A stretch of DNA of 64,000 bases from Asanoa iriomotensis (GTDB lineage Bacteria; Actinomycetota; Actinomycetes; Mycobacteriales; Micromonosporaceae). The stretch is taken from assembly GCF_016862515.1 (NCBI RefSeq), contig NZ_BONC01000021.1, forward strand, positions 49,234-113,233, read 5' to 3'. The first letter of the stretch is position 1. Every line of letters starts with the position of its first letter. The notes below the pieces were generated by a model, which was given only the letters and a program-made list of their open reading frames with translations, did not search any database and was not told where the DNA came from. A program made the translations under genes and the position numbers. Positions 18,184-27,291 of the stretch are shown piece after piece.

Positions 18184-18298
18184 CGGGTGGCGGGCGCCCC
18201 GTAACTTTTCGTGCCTTACGACCGTTGGACTCGATGCGTCCGGAGATGGGTCTCCATCCCGGCATCACTGTCGTAACCAGCGAAGGGGGGTGCCCGCG

Positions 18299-19402
18299 GT
18301 GAACTCCGTGCTTTTCCACCGGCGGCGCGCCGAGCGCTTCGCCCAGCTTCTCGACGAGGCCCACGGCGGCCGTCGTCACCACGTACGGTCTCCGGTCGAC
18401 AACGATCTCGCAGATGTCGTGGCTGTCGGGCATCGGGTGTCGGCGCTCAAACACTCGGTCGACGTCGACGTCGACCCCGAGTTCCGGATGGGCCTGCGGG
18501 CGATGCTCGTCGCCGCGGCCGAGCGCGAAGGGATCGGCAACATCGCCGACACCGGCGCGACGGTCGACCTGCAGGCCTTCCGGGCCGCGGCGACCGCGCC
18601 GAAGCAGCGGGCCCGCCGGCTGCGCACCCGCGGCGCGATCCTGGCCGGCGTCGCCGTCGGCGCGATCGCGATCTCGGGCATGTCGGCCGCCAGCGAGAAT
18701 GCTGTGCCCGGCGACGCGCTCTACGGCGTCAAGCGGTCCACCGAGCGGGCCCAGCTCGCCCTGGCCAGCTCGGACCTGTCCAAGGGCCAGCTGTTCCTCG
18801 ACTTCGCCCGCAACCGCCTCGACGAGGCCAACGCGGTCCGCGAGAGCGACGGGTTCGCCAACGCGCTCGACGACATGGACGCCAACACCACCGAAGGCGT
18901 GCGGCTGCTCACCACGACCGCGACCCAGCGGCACGAGACGGCCGCCCTCGACGCGATCGACGCGTTCCTCAAGCACCAGCGCACCGAGGTCGGCGACCTG
19001 ATGGGCACCACGACGGGCGCCCGCCAGAAGCGCGCGATGGACTCGGTCGGCCTGCTGCTCTCGGTGGAGAAGCGCAGCGACGAGCTGCGGCGCGGTCTCG
19101 AGTGCGGCGCCGACAGCAAGGGCTCCGACGCGCTCGGCCCGCTGCCGGGGTCGTGCCCCGCCGGCAGCGCACCGGCCGACGGCCCGGCCGGCAAGTCGCA
19201 GCCCGGCAACGGCCGGAGCAACGAGGAAGTGCGGCCCGAGAAGACCGACCCGCAGCCCGGCACGTCCGGCGCACCGGCCGGCACCGGCTCGGCCGACCGG
19301 GTCGCGCCCAGCCCGGCGCCCGGCACGCCCACCCCGACACCCAGCAAGAGCGGGAACATCGTCGAAGACCTCGGCGACCTGCTCGGCGGCATCGTCCCTT
19401 AG
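18299..19402 (+). CDS. DUF5667 membrane protein, probable anti-sigma (RsbN-like)
   Basis: GTG 18299 lies 8 bp after AAGGGGGG, a better spacing than GTG 18290. 367 residues: an N-terminal cytoplasmic part (~1-110; FHRRRAERFAQLLDEAHGG) that would face the sigma factor, one membrane segment (~112-132, GAILAGVAVGAIAISGMSAA), a DUF5667 domain (~140-250; PGDALYGVKRSTERAQLAL) and a Pro/Ser/Thr-rich tail. It follows the BldN-like gene by 115 bp, as rsbN follows bldN. Function is inferred from context. Confidence 0.82.
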   Translation: MNSVLFHRRRAERFAQLLDEAHGGRRHHVRSPVDNDLADVVAVGHRVSALKHSVDVDVDPEFRMGLRAMLVAAAEREGIGNIADTGATVDLQAFRAAATAPKQRARRLRTRGAILAGVAVGAIAISGMSAASENAVPGDALYGVKRSTERAQLALASSDLSKGQLFLDFARNRLDEANAVRESDGFANALDDMDANTTEGVRLLTTTATQRHETAALDAIDAFLKHQRTEVGDLMGTTTGARQKRAMDSVGLLLSVEKRSDELRRGLECGADSKGSDALGPLPGSCPAGSAPADGPAGKSQPGNGRSNEEVRPEKTDPQPGTSGAPAGTGSADRVAPSPAPGTPTPTPSKSGNIVEDLGDLLGGIVP

Positions 19403-19422
19403 GGCCGCCCCCCGGCTTAACT

Positions 19423-19461
19423 CGATCGGGGCGTTCCCCACCTCGGGGAACGCCTCGATCG
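19423..19461. terminator. Hairpin after the DUF5667 gene
   Basis: 17-bp arms (19423-19439, 19445-19461) with one G-T pair and a 5-base loop; the arm begins CGATCGGGGCGTTCCCC. No T-run. It lies 20 bp after the stop and probably separates the sigma operon from the HAD gene. Confidence 0.65.
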
Positions 19462-19526
19462 CTGAAGTGGTGCGTTCGGGCGGCTACCCTCGTTCGAGGG
19501 CCCCAGGGCGATCGGGAGGTAGCTGC

Positions 19527-20402
19527 GTGGCATCGGAGCACCGGCTGACCATCAGCACGGACGCACAGGGGCACACCGCGGGCTGGGCCGAGGCCGAGCT
19601 CGACGCGGCACTCGCGGTCGACGTCGACAAGAGCGCGGCCGCGTTCTTCGACATCGACAACACGATGCTCCAGGGCGCCTCGATCTACTGGATCGCCCGC
19701 GGGCTGGCCGCCCGGCGTTACTTCACCACCAGCGACCTGGCCCGGTTCGCCTGGCAGCAGGCACGCTTCCGGCTGCTCGCGGCCGAGCACGCGGGCGACA
19801 TGTCGCAGGCCAAGAAGGTGGCGCTGGCGTTCATCGAGGGCTGGCGGGTCGACGACATCGAACGGCTCACCGAGGAGATCTTCGACGAGCTGATGGCGCC
19901 GCGGATCTTCTCCGGCACCCGGTCGCTGGCCCAGCTCCACCTCGACTCCGGCGAGCGGGTCTGGCTGGTCAGCGCCGCTCCGGTGGAGATCGGGCGGGTC
20001 ATCGCGCAGCGGCTCGGGCTGACCGGTGCGATCGGCACGGTGGCCGAGGTGGTCGACGGTGCCTACACGGGCCGGCTGGTCGGCGACCTCATGCACGGCC
20101 CGGCCAAGGCCGACGCGATCAACCAGCTCGCCAACGTCGAGGGGCTCGACCTGCGCCGGTGCACGGCGTACAGCGACTCGATCAACGACCTGCCGATGCT
20201 GTCCGCGGTCGGCACCGCGGTGGCCGTCAACCCCGACAACGCACTGCGCCGGGCCGCCCGGGAGCAGGGCTGGGAGATGCGCGACTTCCGCACCGGCCGC
20301 AAGGCGGCCAAGGTGGCGGTGCCGTCGACGCTGGCCGCGGGCCTGGTGGCCGGCGCGATCACCACCGCGCTGGCCGTGCGCCGCCGCCGACGCGGGCTGT
20401 AA
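19527..20402 (+). CDS. HAD-IB family phosphatase (SerB-like) with C-terminal membrane segment
   Basis: GTG 19527 chosen for the GGGAGG 7-8 bp upstream. 291 residues. Motif I AAFFDIDNTMLQGASIYW, motif II LVSAAPVEIG, motif III/IV RRCTAYSDSINDLPMLSAVG. A hydrophobic helix near the end (STLAAGLVAGAITTALAV) precedes RRRRRG, giving a tail anchor. Resembles the SerB1/CicA group that accompanies the acyltransferase and epimerase genes in actinobacteria. It may act on lysophospholipid-type or phosphoserine substrates; unproven. Confidence 0.9.
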   Translation: MASEHRLTISTDAQGHTAGWAEAELDAALAVDVDKSAAAFFDIDNTMLQGASIYWIARGLAARRYFTTSDLARFAWQQARFRLLAAEHAGDMSQAKKVALAFIEGWRVDDIERLTEEIFDELMAPRIFSGTRSLAQLHLDSGERVWLVSAAPVEIGRVIAQRLGLTGAIGTVAEVVDGAYTGRLVGDLMHGPAKADAINQLANVEGLDLRRCTAYSDSINDLPMLSAVGTAVAVNPDNALRRAAREQGWEMRDFRTGRKAAKVAVPSTLAAGLVAGAITTALAVRRRRRGL

Positions 20403-20405
20403 AGG

Positions 20406-21485
20406 TCAGCGGCCGAACGGGTCCGGGCGGCGTTCGAGCAGGGTGTGCAGGGTCTGCTGGATGGTCTCGCGGACCTGGTCGGCCAGGTTGAACACGACCA
20501 GCGGGTCGTCGGCCTGGTCCTGCAGGTGCGCGGTGGGGATCGGCGTCGAGAACTCGATCAGCCACTTGCTCGGCAGCGGCACCATGCCCAGCGGGCCCAG
20601 CCACGGGAACGTCGGCGTCACCGGGAAGTAGGGCAGGCCGAGCAGCCGGGCCAGCGGCTTGATGTCGGCCAGCATCGGGTAGATCTCCTCGGCGCCGACG
20701 ATCGCGGCCGGGACGATCGGGGTGCCGGTGCGCAGGGCCGCCGAGACGAAACCACCCCGGCCGAAGCGCTGGAGCTTGTAGCGCTGCGCGTACTGCTTGC
20801 CGACGCCCTTGAAGCCCTCGGGGAACACGCCGACGAGCTCGCCGGCGCGCAGCAGCCGCTCGGCGTCGGGGTTGCAGGCGACCGTGCCGCCCGACTTGCG
20901 CGCCAGTTCCGAGACGATCGGCATCCGGAACACCAGGTCGGCGCCGAGCAGCCGCAGGTGGCGCTGGTTGGGGGTGCGGTCGTTGAGGGCCGTGGCCAGC
21001 ATGAGCGCGTCGAGCGCGACGGTGCCGGAGTGGTTTCCCACCACCAGGGCCGGGCCGTCCGCCGGCAGGTTCTCCACGCCGAACACCTCGGTGCGGAACC
21101 AGTCGCGGTAGAGCAGCCGCAGGATCGGCAGGAACACCTTGTCGGTCAGCTCGGGGTCGAAGCCGAACTCGTCGACCTCGTAGTCGCCGGCCAGCCGGCG
21201 GCGCAGGAACGCCAGGCCCTTGGCCACCCGCTCGTCCCAGATGTCGCCCGGCCCGTCGGGCACCGCGGGCGGCAGCGGCGCCGGGTGGTGCCCGTTGCTC
21301 CTGGCCGCGGGGACGGCGCCGTTGGCCGCGGGCGGGTCGACCTTGAACTCGGCCGCCGGGATGATCCGTGCGGTGCCGTTGGTCTTCTGCGCCGGCGTCC
21401 GGCGGGCGGGCTTGCGGGCGCTCTTGCGTGGTGCCCGGTCGGGCCGGCCCTGATCGTCGCTGGGCCGATCGTTTCGCTCGGTCAT
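20406..21485 (-). CDS. PlsC-like 1-acylglycerol-3-phosphate acyltransferase
   Basis: ATG 21485 (MTERNDRPSDDQGRPDRAPR) begins a basic N-terminal extension; 359 residues. The acyltransferase domain has the HX4D motif in GNHSGTVALDALML and the glycerol-phosphate motif GVFPEGFKG. Membrane-associated phospholipid synthesis or an acyl transfer in envelope lipids is likely. Equivalent to the Rv0502 position beside a galE-like gene. The stop is 4 bp from the convergent HAD stop. Confidence 0.9.
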   Translation of the reverse strand: MTERNDRPSDDQGRPDRAPRKSARKPARRTPAQKTNGTARIIPAAEFKVDPPAANGAVPAARSNGHHPAPLPPAVPDGPGDIWDERVAKGLAFLRRRLAGDYEVDEFGFDPELTDKVFLPILRLLYRDWFRTEVFGVENLPADGPALVVGNHSGTVALDALMLATALNDRTPNQRHLRLLGADLVFRMPIVSELARKSGGTVACNPDAERLLRAGELVGVFPEGFKGVGKQYAQRYKLQRFGRGGFVSAALRTGTPIVPAAIVGAEEIYPMLADIKPLARLLGLPYFPVTPTFPWLGPLGMVPLPSKWLIEFSTPIPTAHLQDQADDPLVVFNLADQVRETIQQTLHTLLERRPDPFGR

Positions 21486-21558
21486 GACGGCTCCCCACTC
21501 CGTGGTGACCCGCCCTGCCCGGGCGGACTGAGCCGATGATGCCCTCGCCAAAGCTCGG

Positions 21559-22620
21559 TCATGAGTTCTCCTGCACGGTGGCGCGTGCCTGCCGGATCCC
21601 GTCGAGGATCGCCCGTTCCGCGACGGCGAGCTGGTCCCGGCGGAGCACCGCACCGCCGCGGTGGCCGTCGACGAAGTCGTCGAACGAGTCGGCCGTGCTG
21701 CGCGGGGTGTAGTCGAACTCCCGGACCAGCTTGGTGGTGTCGACCACCCGGCCGTGCACGAACAGGTCGACCTGGTCCAGCCCGTAGCCGCTGCGGCCGA
21801 GGTTGCGGACGAGGTTGGAGGCCGCGGACAGGCCGGGCTCGAGGACCGGCACCGGAATCCGGCCGGCCCGGCGGATCGCCTGCGACAGCGACAGCACGCC
21901 GGCGCCGGCGACGTTGAACGTGCCGCCGTGGTCGTCGACGACCGACCGGTGCACGATCTCCAGCGCGTCCTCGATGTGCAGGAACTGCAGGCGCGGGTCG
22001 CGGCCCAGCACGGTGGGCACCACCGGCCGGGCGAAGTAGCGGGTCAGTGTGGTGTCGGCGTTGAAGCCGATGAACGGCGCGAACCGCAGCACGGTCGCGG
22101 TGACGTCGGAGCGGCGCCGGCGGAAGCCGCGGACGTAGCCCTCGATGTCGAGGATGTCCCGGGCGAACCCGCCGCGCGGCACCTCGCGGGGTTCGGTGTC
22201 CTCGGTGAACACCGCCGGGTCGCGGAACGACGCGCCGTAGGCGGCCGTGGACGACCGCATCACCAGCTTGCGCAGCCGCGGTGCCTGCTGGCAGGCGGCG
22301 AGCAGCTGCATCGTGCCGATGACGTTCTGCTCTTTCATCGCGGCCCGCCCGCCGTGCCGCTGGTCGGGCGCGGTGATCAGCGCCAGGTGGACCACCGCCT
22401 CGGCCTCGAGGTCGGCGATCACGCTGCTGGCCGACCCCGCGTCGCCACGCACCTGCTCGACCCCGTCGAGCAGGTGGGCGAACTCCGGCGGCGGCGCGTT
22501 GGGGTCGAGCCCGACCACGCGGTCGATCCGGTCGTCGCCCGCGAGCCGGGCGGCCACGTGGGCGCCCAGGAACCGGCTGACGCCGGTGACGACAACCGAA
22601 CCTGTTGGTCGCGACCTCAC
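21559..22620 (-). CDS. NAD-dependent epimerase/dehydratase (extended SDR)
   Basis: 353 residues. Rossmann motif VVVTGVSRFLGAHVAARLA, a Ser/Tyr region MRSSTAAYGASFRDP, and FNVAGAGVLSLSQA typical of the galE-like SDR that precedes the plsC-like gene in actinobacteria (Rv0501). The YxxxK pair is not obvious: after AAYG there is no nearby Lys, so catalysis by the usual mechanism is uncertain. Same transcript direction as bS22 upstream and the acyltransferase downstream. Confidence 0.88.
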   Translation of the reverse strand: MRSRPTGSVVVTGVSRFLGAHVAARLAGDDRIDRVVGLDPNAPPPEFAHLLDGVEQVRGDAGSASSVIADLEAEAVVHLALITAPDQRHGGRAAMKEQNVIGTMQLLAACQQAPRLRKLVMRSSTAAYGASFRDPAVFTEDTEPREVPRGGFARDILDIEGYVRGFRRRRSDVTATVLRFAPFIGFNADTTLTRYFARPVVPTVLGRDPRLQFLHIEDALEIVHRSVVDDHGGTFNVAGAGVLSLSQAIRRAGRIPVPVLEPGLSAASNLVRNLGRSGYGLDQVDLFVHGRVVDTTKLVREFDYTPRSTADSFDDFVDGHRGGAVLRRDQLAVAERAILDGIRQARATVQENS

Positions 22621-22685
22621 GTTGGCCTCCGGTCAATGCTCAGGAGGGTGCCGCGCGGACGCACCGAGCCGCTGACGAGGTCAGA

Positions 22686-22704
22686 CCCGGGCCGACGGCC
22701 CGGG
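22686..22704. terminator. Terminator hairpin after bS22
   Basis: CCCGGGCC / GGCCCGGG with a 3-base loop, 11 bp beyond the bS22 stop on the minus strand. It would uncouple the abundant ribosomal-protein message from the epimerase gene. Confidence 0.65.
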
Positions 22705-22715
22705 CTCCTACCTCG

Positions 22716-22817
22716 TCACTTGCCGAGACGACGGCGCTGGACGCGGGTCTTGCGCAGCAGCTTGCGGTGCTTCTTCTTGGCCATACGCTTGCGGCGCTTC
22801 TTGACCACCGAGCCCAT
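22716..22817 (-). CDS. Small ribosomal protein bS22 (AURKAIP1/COX24 domain)
   Basis: 33 residues starting [19 protein letters not shown] and ending RRRLGK. This is nearly the sequence of the 30S protein bS22 found in mycobacterial ribosome structures. A GGGAGAGGG stretch just upstream of the ATG (22821-22829 on the complement) is a good ribosome site. Its place between the small HTH gene and the galE-like gene is conserved in actinobacteria. Confidence 0.93.
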   Translation of the reverse strand: MGSVVKKRRKRMAKKKHRKLLRKTRVQRRRLGK

Positions 22818-23034
22818 ACGACAGCCCTCTCCCAGTGAACGTGCGACATGCGCCGGACGACACGGGGAGGTGAAGGCCGACGGCGATCTGACATCGGACC
22901 CGACCCGGCCTGCGGGCGCATTGCACCACAGCGGGGTCAGAATCGCGATCCAGGGTACGCGTCGACCGTCACGGCGACCAAAGCGACCCCGGTCGCGGGA
23001 CCGAAGCAGCCCCGCGACCGGCTCCTGGTCGCTC

Positions 23035-23244
23035 TTATGCGGACTCTTGGAACGCGCCGCGTAGGTATTCGTTCACAGCGTGCTCCGGAACCCGGAACGA
23101 TCGACCGACGCGCACCGCGGTGAGATCACCCGAATGCACCAAGCGGTAGACCGTCATCTTCGACACCCGCATCAATGTCGCCACTTCGGCGACCGTGAGG
23201 AACTTGACCTCCGACAGCCTGTCGGCTTGTGGTGATCCTGCCAT
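23035..23244 (-). CDS. Small MerR/excisionase-type HTH DNA-binding protein (BldC-like family)
   Basis: 69 residues, essentially one winged [23 protein letters not shown] followed by [18 protein letters not shown]. Equivalent to the conserved HTH gene that precedes bS22 (Rv0500A). Probably a nucleoid-type or developmental regulator. A 23-bp inverted repeat lies ~60-80 bp upstream of the start. Confidence 0.9.
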   Translation of the reverse strand: MAGSPQADRLSEVKFLTVAEVATLMRVSKMTVYRLVHSGDLTAVRVGRSFRVPEHAVNEYLRGAFQESA

Positions 23245-23300
23245 GGCTCACCAACCAATCCATCCCCGGCGCGCGCCCTCAGTCGCGCGTGTAACTAGTA

Positions 23301-23323
23301 CGGTAACGGTGCCGCTGTTACCG
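23301..23323. promoter_or_regulatory. Inverted repeat upstream of the small HTH gene
   Basis: CGGTAAC at 23301-23307 and GTTACCG at 23317-23323, separated by 9 bp, in the 232-bp gap before the HTH gene. Possible operator, perhaps autoregulatory; no other evidence. Confidence 0.4.
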
Positions 23324-23476
23324 GCGCGATGCCTTCGCGGGTTTGATCATGATCCGTCAAGTCAACTCACCGAGTTTTCCCGAAATTACCCCCTAAAGGG
23401 GACATTTCACGGGGTGTCGGATGGCTCGCGGCGCCGGTGCGGCCCGCCACACGCGCCCCACCAGCACCGACGTCGA

Positions 23477-24787
23477 TCAGCCGGCGGCCGCCCGCACCGC
23501 CGCCACGCATTGATCGTTGAGCACCGACCAGGGCTCGCCGAAGACCTCGCGGCTCGCGTCGTCGATCGGCATCCGGTCGTGGGTGACCGCCTTCATGAAT
23601 GCCAGCACGTCGGGCTCACCGAAGCGCTCCGCGAGCTGGCGGACGGCGAGATAGCCGATGCCGTACGCACCGGCGACCTCCCAGTCGGCCGCGCCGTCCG
23701 CGATCTTGAGGTCGTCCAGGGGGCCGTTCCAGCCGCGCTCCTTGACCACCTTGCGGACCTCCTCGATGCCCTCGTAGGACTGCGGCGCCGCACCGCCCGA
23801 GGCCGCCAGCTCCGCGATGCCCTCGACCAGCCACCAGGCCGACGTCGGGAACCCGTCGGAGGGCATCGTCGAGGCGTGCGTCATCTCGTGCCGGAGCAGG
23901 TCGTCGAGCTTGTTGCGCTGCGGTGCGGCCGCGTTGACCACCACGTCGACCTGCTTGCCGCCGACCGGCAGCGCGTAGCCCGCGGTCCACGCCGGGCGGT
24001 TGCCGCCGAACCAGCGCTTCCACTCCGCGGTGCCCGCGTAGAAGACCTCGTAGTGCGCCGGGGGCGGCCCGCCCACCGCGTACCGGTCGGCCACCACGGC
24101 GGCCTTCTCCGCCTCGGCCAGCACCGTGGGCAGCTGCGCCCGCAGGGCCGGCGTCGTGGCCACCAGGACCCGCTTGCCGGTCGCGACCACCAGCGTGGAG
24201 ACCTCCCACGGGCGGGGGCCGTCGTACGTGGACATGGACGGCTCGATGCCGACCAGCGTGAGCCCGGCCGGGGTGTCGGTCCAGACCGTGCCGTAGGTGA
24301 TGGTCATCGGTTGGCAGTCGGGCTCGACGAAGCAGTGCCGCACCTCGATCAGCGTGCGCCACTTGCGCGAGCCCACCGACGACGGCAGGGAGTCGGCCGA
24401 GGGCGCCCACTTGGTGACCTTCATGGCCCGCAGGGACGCGAACTGCGCCCGCAGGGTCGCCGCCGCCGGGCTCGCCGGGTCGGCGGTCGCGAGGAAGCCG
24501 GCCTGGTCTCCGGCCAGGAGCGCGGTGCCCTGCGCGGTCAGCGCCGCACCGATCTGGTCGCGCAGCCAGGTCGCGGTGACCCGTTCCGCGTCGCCCGCGA
24601 CGGGACTGCGGGCCGGCTGCGCCTTGGGTGCGGGGGTCGCCGGCCAGGCCGGCGAGTCGAGCCCCCGGAACACGACGACGCCCACCCCGACCGGGGCGGC
24701 GCACAGCACGAGCGCGGCCACCAGGCCGAGGGAAAGCCACAACGACGTCCGCCGGCGTGGTGCCGGCGCACCTGTCTCCTCAGCCAT
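23477..24787 (-). CDS. Membrane-anchored zinc metallopeptidase-like protein (peptidase MA type)
   Basis: Starting at ATG 24787 (MAEETGAPAPRRRTS) it has 436 residues; a GTG at 24811 is possible. A single N-terminal membrane segment (~15-38, SLGLVAALVLCAAPVGVG) points the rest outside. Residues ~300 carry HEMTH in LLRHEMTHASTMPSDG, followed by WWLVEGIAELAAS, whose Glu could be the third zinc ligand of a gluzincin. Upstream the domain (~60-200) resembles an NTF2-like fold. Extracellular proteolysis is likely; substrate unknown. Confidence 0.82.
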   Translation of the reverse strand: MAEETGAPAPRRRTSLWLSLGLVAALVLCAAPVGVGVVVFRGLDSPAWPATPAPKAQPARSPVAGDAERVTATWLRDQIGAALTAQGTALLAGDQAGFLATADPASPAAATLRAQFASLRAMKVTKWAPSADSLPSSVGSRKWRTLIEVRHCFVEPDCQPMTITYGTVWTDTPAGLTLVGIEPSMSTYDGPRPWEVSTLVVATGKRVLVATTPALRAQLPTVLAEAEKAAVVADRYAVGGPPPAHYEVFYAGTAEWKRWFGGNRPAWTAGYALPVGGKQVDVVVNAAAPQRNKLDDLLRHEMTHASTMPSDGFPTSAWWLVEGIAELAASGGAAPQSYEGIEEVRKVVKERGWNGPLDDLKIADGAADWEVAGAYGIGYLAVRQLAERFGEPDVLAFMKAVTHDRMPIDDASREVFGEPWSVLNDQCVAAVRAAAG

Positions 24788-24840
24788 CCGGGCGAGATTA
24801 AAGCCAACCACCCGATCAGGGGATCAGCCCTTCGGCCGAG

Positions 24841-25761
24841 CTATTTTCGCGATTTGACGGCGCGGGCGAAGAACAGCAGGTTGGCGGGGCGCTCGGCCAG
24901 GCGGCGCATCATGTAGCCGTACCAGTCGGTGCCGTAGGGCACGTAGACCCGCACCGTGTAGCCCTCGCCGCTCAGCCGCAGCTGCTCGTCGGGGCGCACA
25001 CCGTGCAGCAGCTGGAACTCGAACGCGTCGGGCGAGCGGTCGAACCAGCGGGCGCGGTCCTCGCCGATCGCGATCAGCCGCGGGTCGTGGGTGGCCAGCA
25101 TCGGGTAGCCCTCGCCGGACATCAGGATGTTCATGCACCGCACGTAGGACTTGTCGACATCGAGCGCCGACTGGAACGCCACCGACTCGGGCTCCTTGTA
25201 TGCGCCCTTGCACAGCCGCACCCGGGAGCCGAGCGTGGCCAGCTCGCGGCAGTCGGCCTCGGTGCGGCGCAGGTAGGCCTGCAGCACGGCGCCCGTGGTC
25301 GGGTAGTCGAGCCGGAGCTTGGCCAGGATCTCGAGAGTGGAGTCGGTGGTGGTGTGGTCCTCCATGTCGAGGGTCACCGTGGTGCCGGCGTTCGACGCGG
25401 CCACGCAGATCTGCCGGGCCAGGTCGTACGCGAGCTGCTCGTCGAACTTCTGGCCGAGCGCGGAGAGCTTGACGCTGACCTCGGCGGCGGGGGTCAGGCC
25501 GGCGCCGCCCAGGGCCGCGAGCATCGCGAGGTATTCATCCTTGATGGCCGTCGCCTGATCGGGCGTAACCGTGTCCTCGCCGAGGTGGTCGAGGGTGACC
25601 GCGAGCCCGCTGCCGACGAGGTCGCGGGTGGTGTGCAGCGCGTCGTCGGCGGTGACGCCGGCGATGAAGCGGTGTACGACGTCCCGGGTCAACGGGGCCG
25701 TCTCGACGAGCCGCTCGACCCGGGATGACCGGGAGGCGGCAAGGATGACCGAACGGAGCAT
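24841..25761 (-). CDS. Proline dehydrogenase
   Basis: 306 residues from ATG 25761 (MLRSVILAASRSSRVERLVE), a monofunctional PRODH (TIM barrel, FAD). Substrate and flavin motifs near the end: RVRLCKGAYKEPESVAF and YVPYGTDWYGYMMRRLAERP. It oxidises proline to pyrroline-5-carboxylate. No P5C dehydrogenase gene is next to it. The longer upstream frame is rejected because family alignment starts here. Confidence 0.94.
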   Translation of the reverse strand: MLRSVILAASRSSRVERLVETAPLTRDVVHRFIAGVTADDALHTTRDLVGSGLAVTLDHLGEDTVTPDQATAIKDEYLAMLAALGGAGLTPAAEVSVKLSALGQKFDEQLAYDLARQICVAASNAGTTVTLDMEDHTTTDSTLEILAKLRLDYPTTGAVLQAYLRRTEADCRELATLGSRVRLCKGAYKEPESVAFQSALDVDKSYVRCMNILMSGEGYPMLATHDPRLIAIGEDRARWFDRSPDAFEFQLLHGVRPDEQLRLSGEGYTVRVYVPYGTDWYGYMMRRLAERPANLLFFARAVKSRK

Positions 25762-25898
25762 GCCCGCAGCGTAACGCCCGTCCACGTGAGTCTCTCGGCG
25801 AGCTTGGCAGCCGGCCATGATCACTTAGCGGAGGGGCACGGTCGCGGAGTGACCCGACGGACGAGGCACCGGACTGTCGCGTCGTCTACGGTTGTCGG

Positions 25899-26432
25899 GT
25901 GAACTTCGATGCGTACGCGCGCACCGCCGTTGACCTGGTCAACGCCCCGATGGAGGGCATCGACGACCTGCGGGCCGTTTTCAGCGGCGACAACGCCTGG
26001 ATGTGCGACGCCGTCACCGAGCGTGATGTTGCGACCTTCCGCCGTGCCCAGCGGCGACTGCGCGAGGTCTTCCAGCTCGGCAGCACGGAACGCGACTCCG
26101 AGGCGGTCAACGAAATCAACTCGCTGCTGAAGGACCATCCGGTCCAGCCGCGGATCTCCGGCCACGACGCCAGCGACTGGCACATGCACGTCACCAGCCG
26201 CGGCGCGACGGCCAGCGCCGAGTTCCTCGCCGGCGCGGTGTGGGGCCTGGCGGTCTGGCTGACCACCCACGGCAGCGCCCGGTTCGGCGTCTGCGCCGAC
26301 GACCGGTGCGGCAACGTCTACCTCGACACGTCGTCCAACAACTGCCGGCGGTTCTGCTCGGAACGCTGCGCCACCCGCTCGCACGTCGCGGCCCACCGGG
26401 CGCGCAAGCGGGCGACCCTCGCTGCTGTCTAG
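25899..26432 (+). CDS. CGNR zinc-finger protein (ABATE domain)
   Basis: 177 residues from GTG. N-terminal ABATE-like helical region (~1-130), then the CGNR zinc finger: [20 protein letters not shown] followed by [19 protein letters not shown], with four Cys as metal ligands. A family of probable transcription regulators. Its end overlaps the convergent isomerase gene by 4 bp. Confidence 0.92.
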   Translation: MNFDAYARTAVDLVNAPMEGIDDLRAVFSGDNAWMCDAVTERDVATFRRAQRRLREVFQLGSTERDSEAVNEINSLLKDHPVQPRISGHDASDWHMHVTSRGATASAEFLAGAVWGLAVWLTTHGSARFGVCADDRCGNVYLDTSSNNCRRFCSERCATRSHVAAHRARKRATLAAV

Positions 26433-27256
26433 ACCTTGGCCGGGGCCGGCAGGTGGGCGCGCGCGTACTCCAGCGCCGCCCGCAGGTCGGCCTCGCGGAT
26501 CGCGCGGCTCTTGGCGCCCCGGGTGTTGACCTCCACGGCGATCGCGCCGCGGAAGCCCCGCCCGGCCAGCGACTCGAGCAGCTCGCCGCAGGGCTGGTTG
26601 CCGCGCCCCGGCACCAGGTGCTCGTCACGGCCTTCGCCGCTGCCGTCGCCGAGGTGGACGTGCTTGAGCCCGTCGCCCATCGCGTCGGCCATGGCGAGCG
26701 CGTCGACCCGCGACGCCGCGCAGTGCGACAGGTCCAAGGTGTACGCGTCGAAGCCCGTGTCGGTCGGGTTCCAGCCCGGCTGGTAGGGGACGAACTCGCG
26801 CCCCGCCATGCGTACCGGGAACATGTTCTCGATCGCGAAGGTCAGGTCGCTGTGCTTGTTGGCGATCCGGTCGAGCCCCGGCTGGAACGAGCGGGCGTAG
26901 TCGCGCTGCCAGGTGAACGGCGGGTGCACGACCACGGTCGGCGCCTCCACCGCCTCGGCCAGCTCGGCCGCCCGGCGCAGCCGCTCCCAGGGGTCGGAGC
27001 TCCACACCCGCTGGGTGACCAGCAGGCAGGGCGCGTGGACGGAGAGCACCGGGACGCCGTAGTGGTGAGCCAGCCCGCGCAGGGCGCCGGCATCCTGGCT
27101 CACCGCGTCGGTCCAGACCATGACTTCGACGCCGTCGTAGCCCAGGGCGGCGGCCATCTCGAAGGCCGCGGCGGTCGGCTCGGGGAAGACCGATGAGCTT
27201 GACAGCAGTACGGGGGTGCGCGAGGTCACGACTGTCAGGGTAGCCCTAGGTGGCAT
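26429..27256 (-). CDS. Sugar phosphate isomerase/epimerase-like TIM-barrel protein
   Basis: 275 residues of the xylose-isomerase-like (AP endonuclease 2) family: [76 protein letters not shown]. His, Glu and Asp residues at the strand ends fit a metal site. ATG 27256 is the longest start; GTG 27229 is possible. It lies 35 bp after the Ppx/GppA gene, an adjacency also seen in mycobacteria (Rv0496, Rv0498). Confidence 0.85.
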   Translation of the reverse strand: MPPRATLTVVTSRTPVLLSSSSVFPEPTAAAFEMAAALGYDGVEVMVWTDAVSQDAGALRGLAHHYGVPVLSVHAPCLLVTQRVWSSDPWERLRRAAELAEAVEAPTVVVHPPFTWQRDYARSFQPGLDRIANKHSDLTFAIENMFPVRMAGREFVPYQPGWNPTDTGFDAYTLDLSHCAASRVDALAMADAMGDGLKHVHLGDGSGEGRDEHLVPGRGNQPCGELLESLAGRGFRGAIAVEVNTRGAKSRAIREADLRAALEYARAHLPAPAKV

Positions 27257-27291
27257 GGACCACTCGGACGAGCCGCCCCAAAATAAGCCGT

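Noticed and set aside
19403..19526. Possible tRNA near a GTTCGAG sequence at about 19493
   Set aside because: No acceptor stem or anticodon arm can be drawn; the region is a terminator hairpin plus leader.
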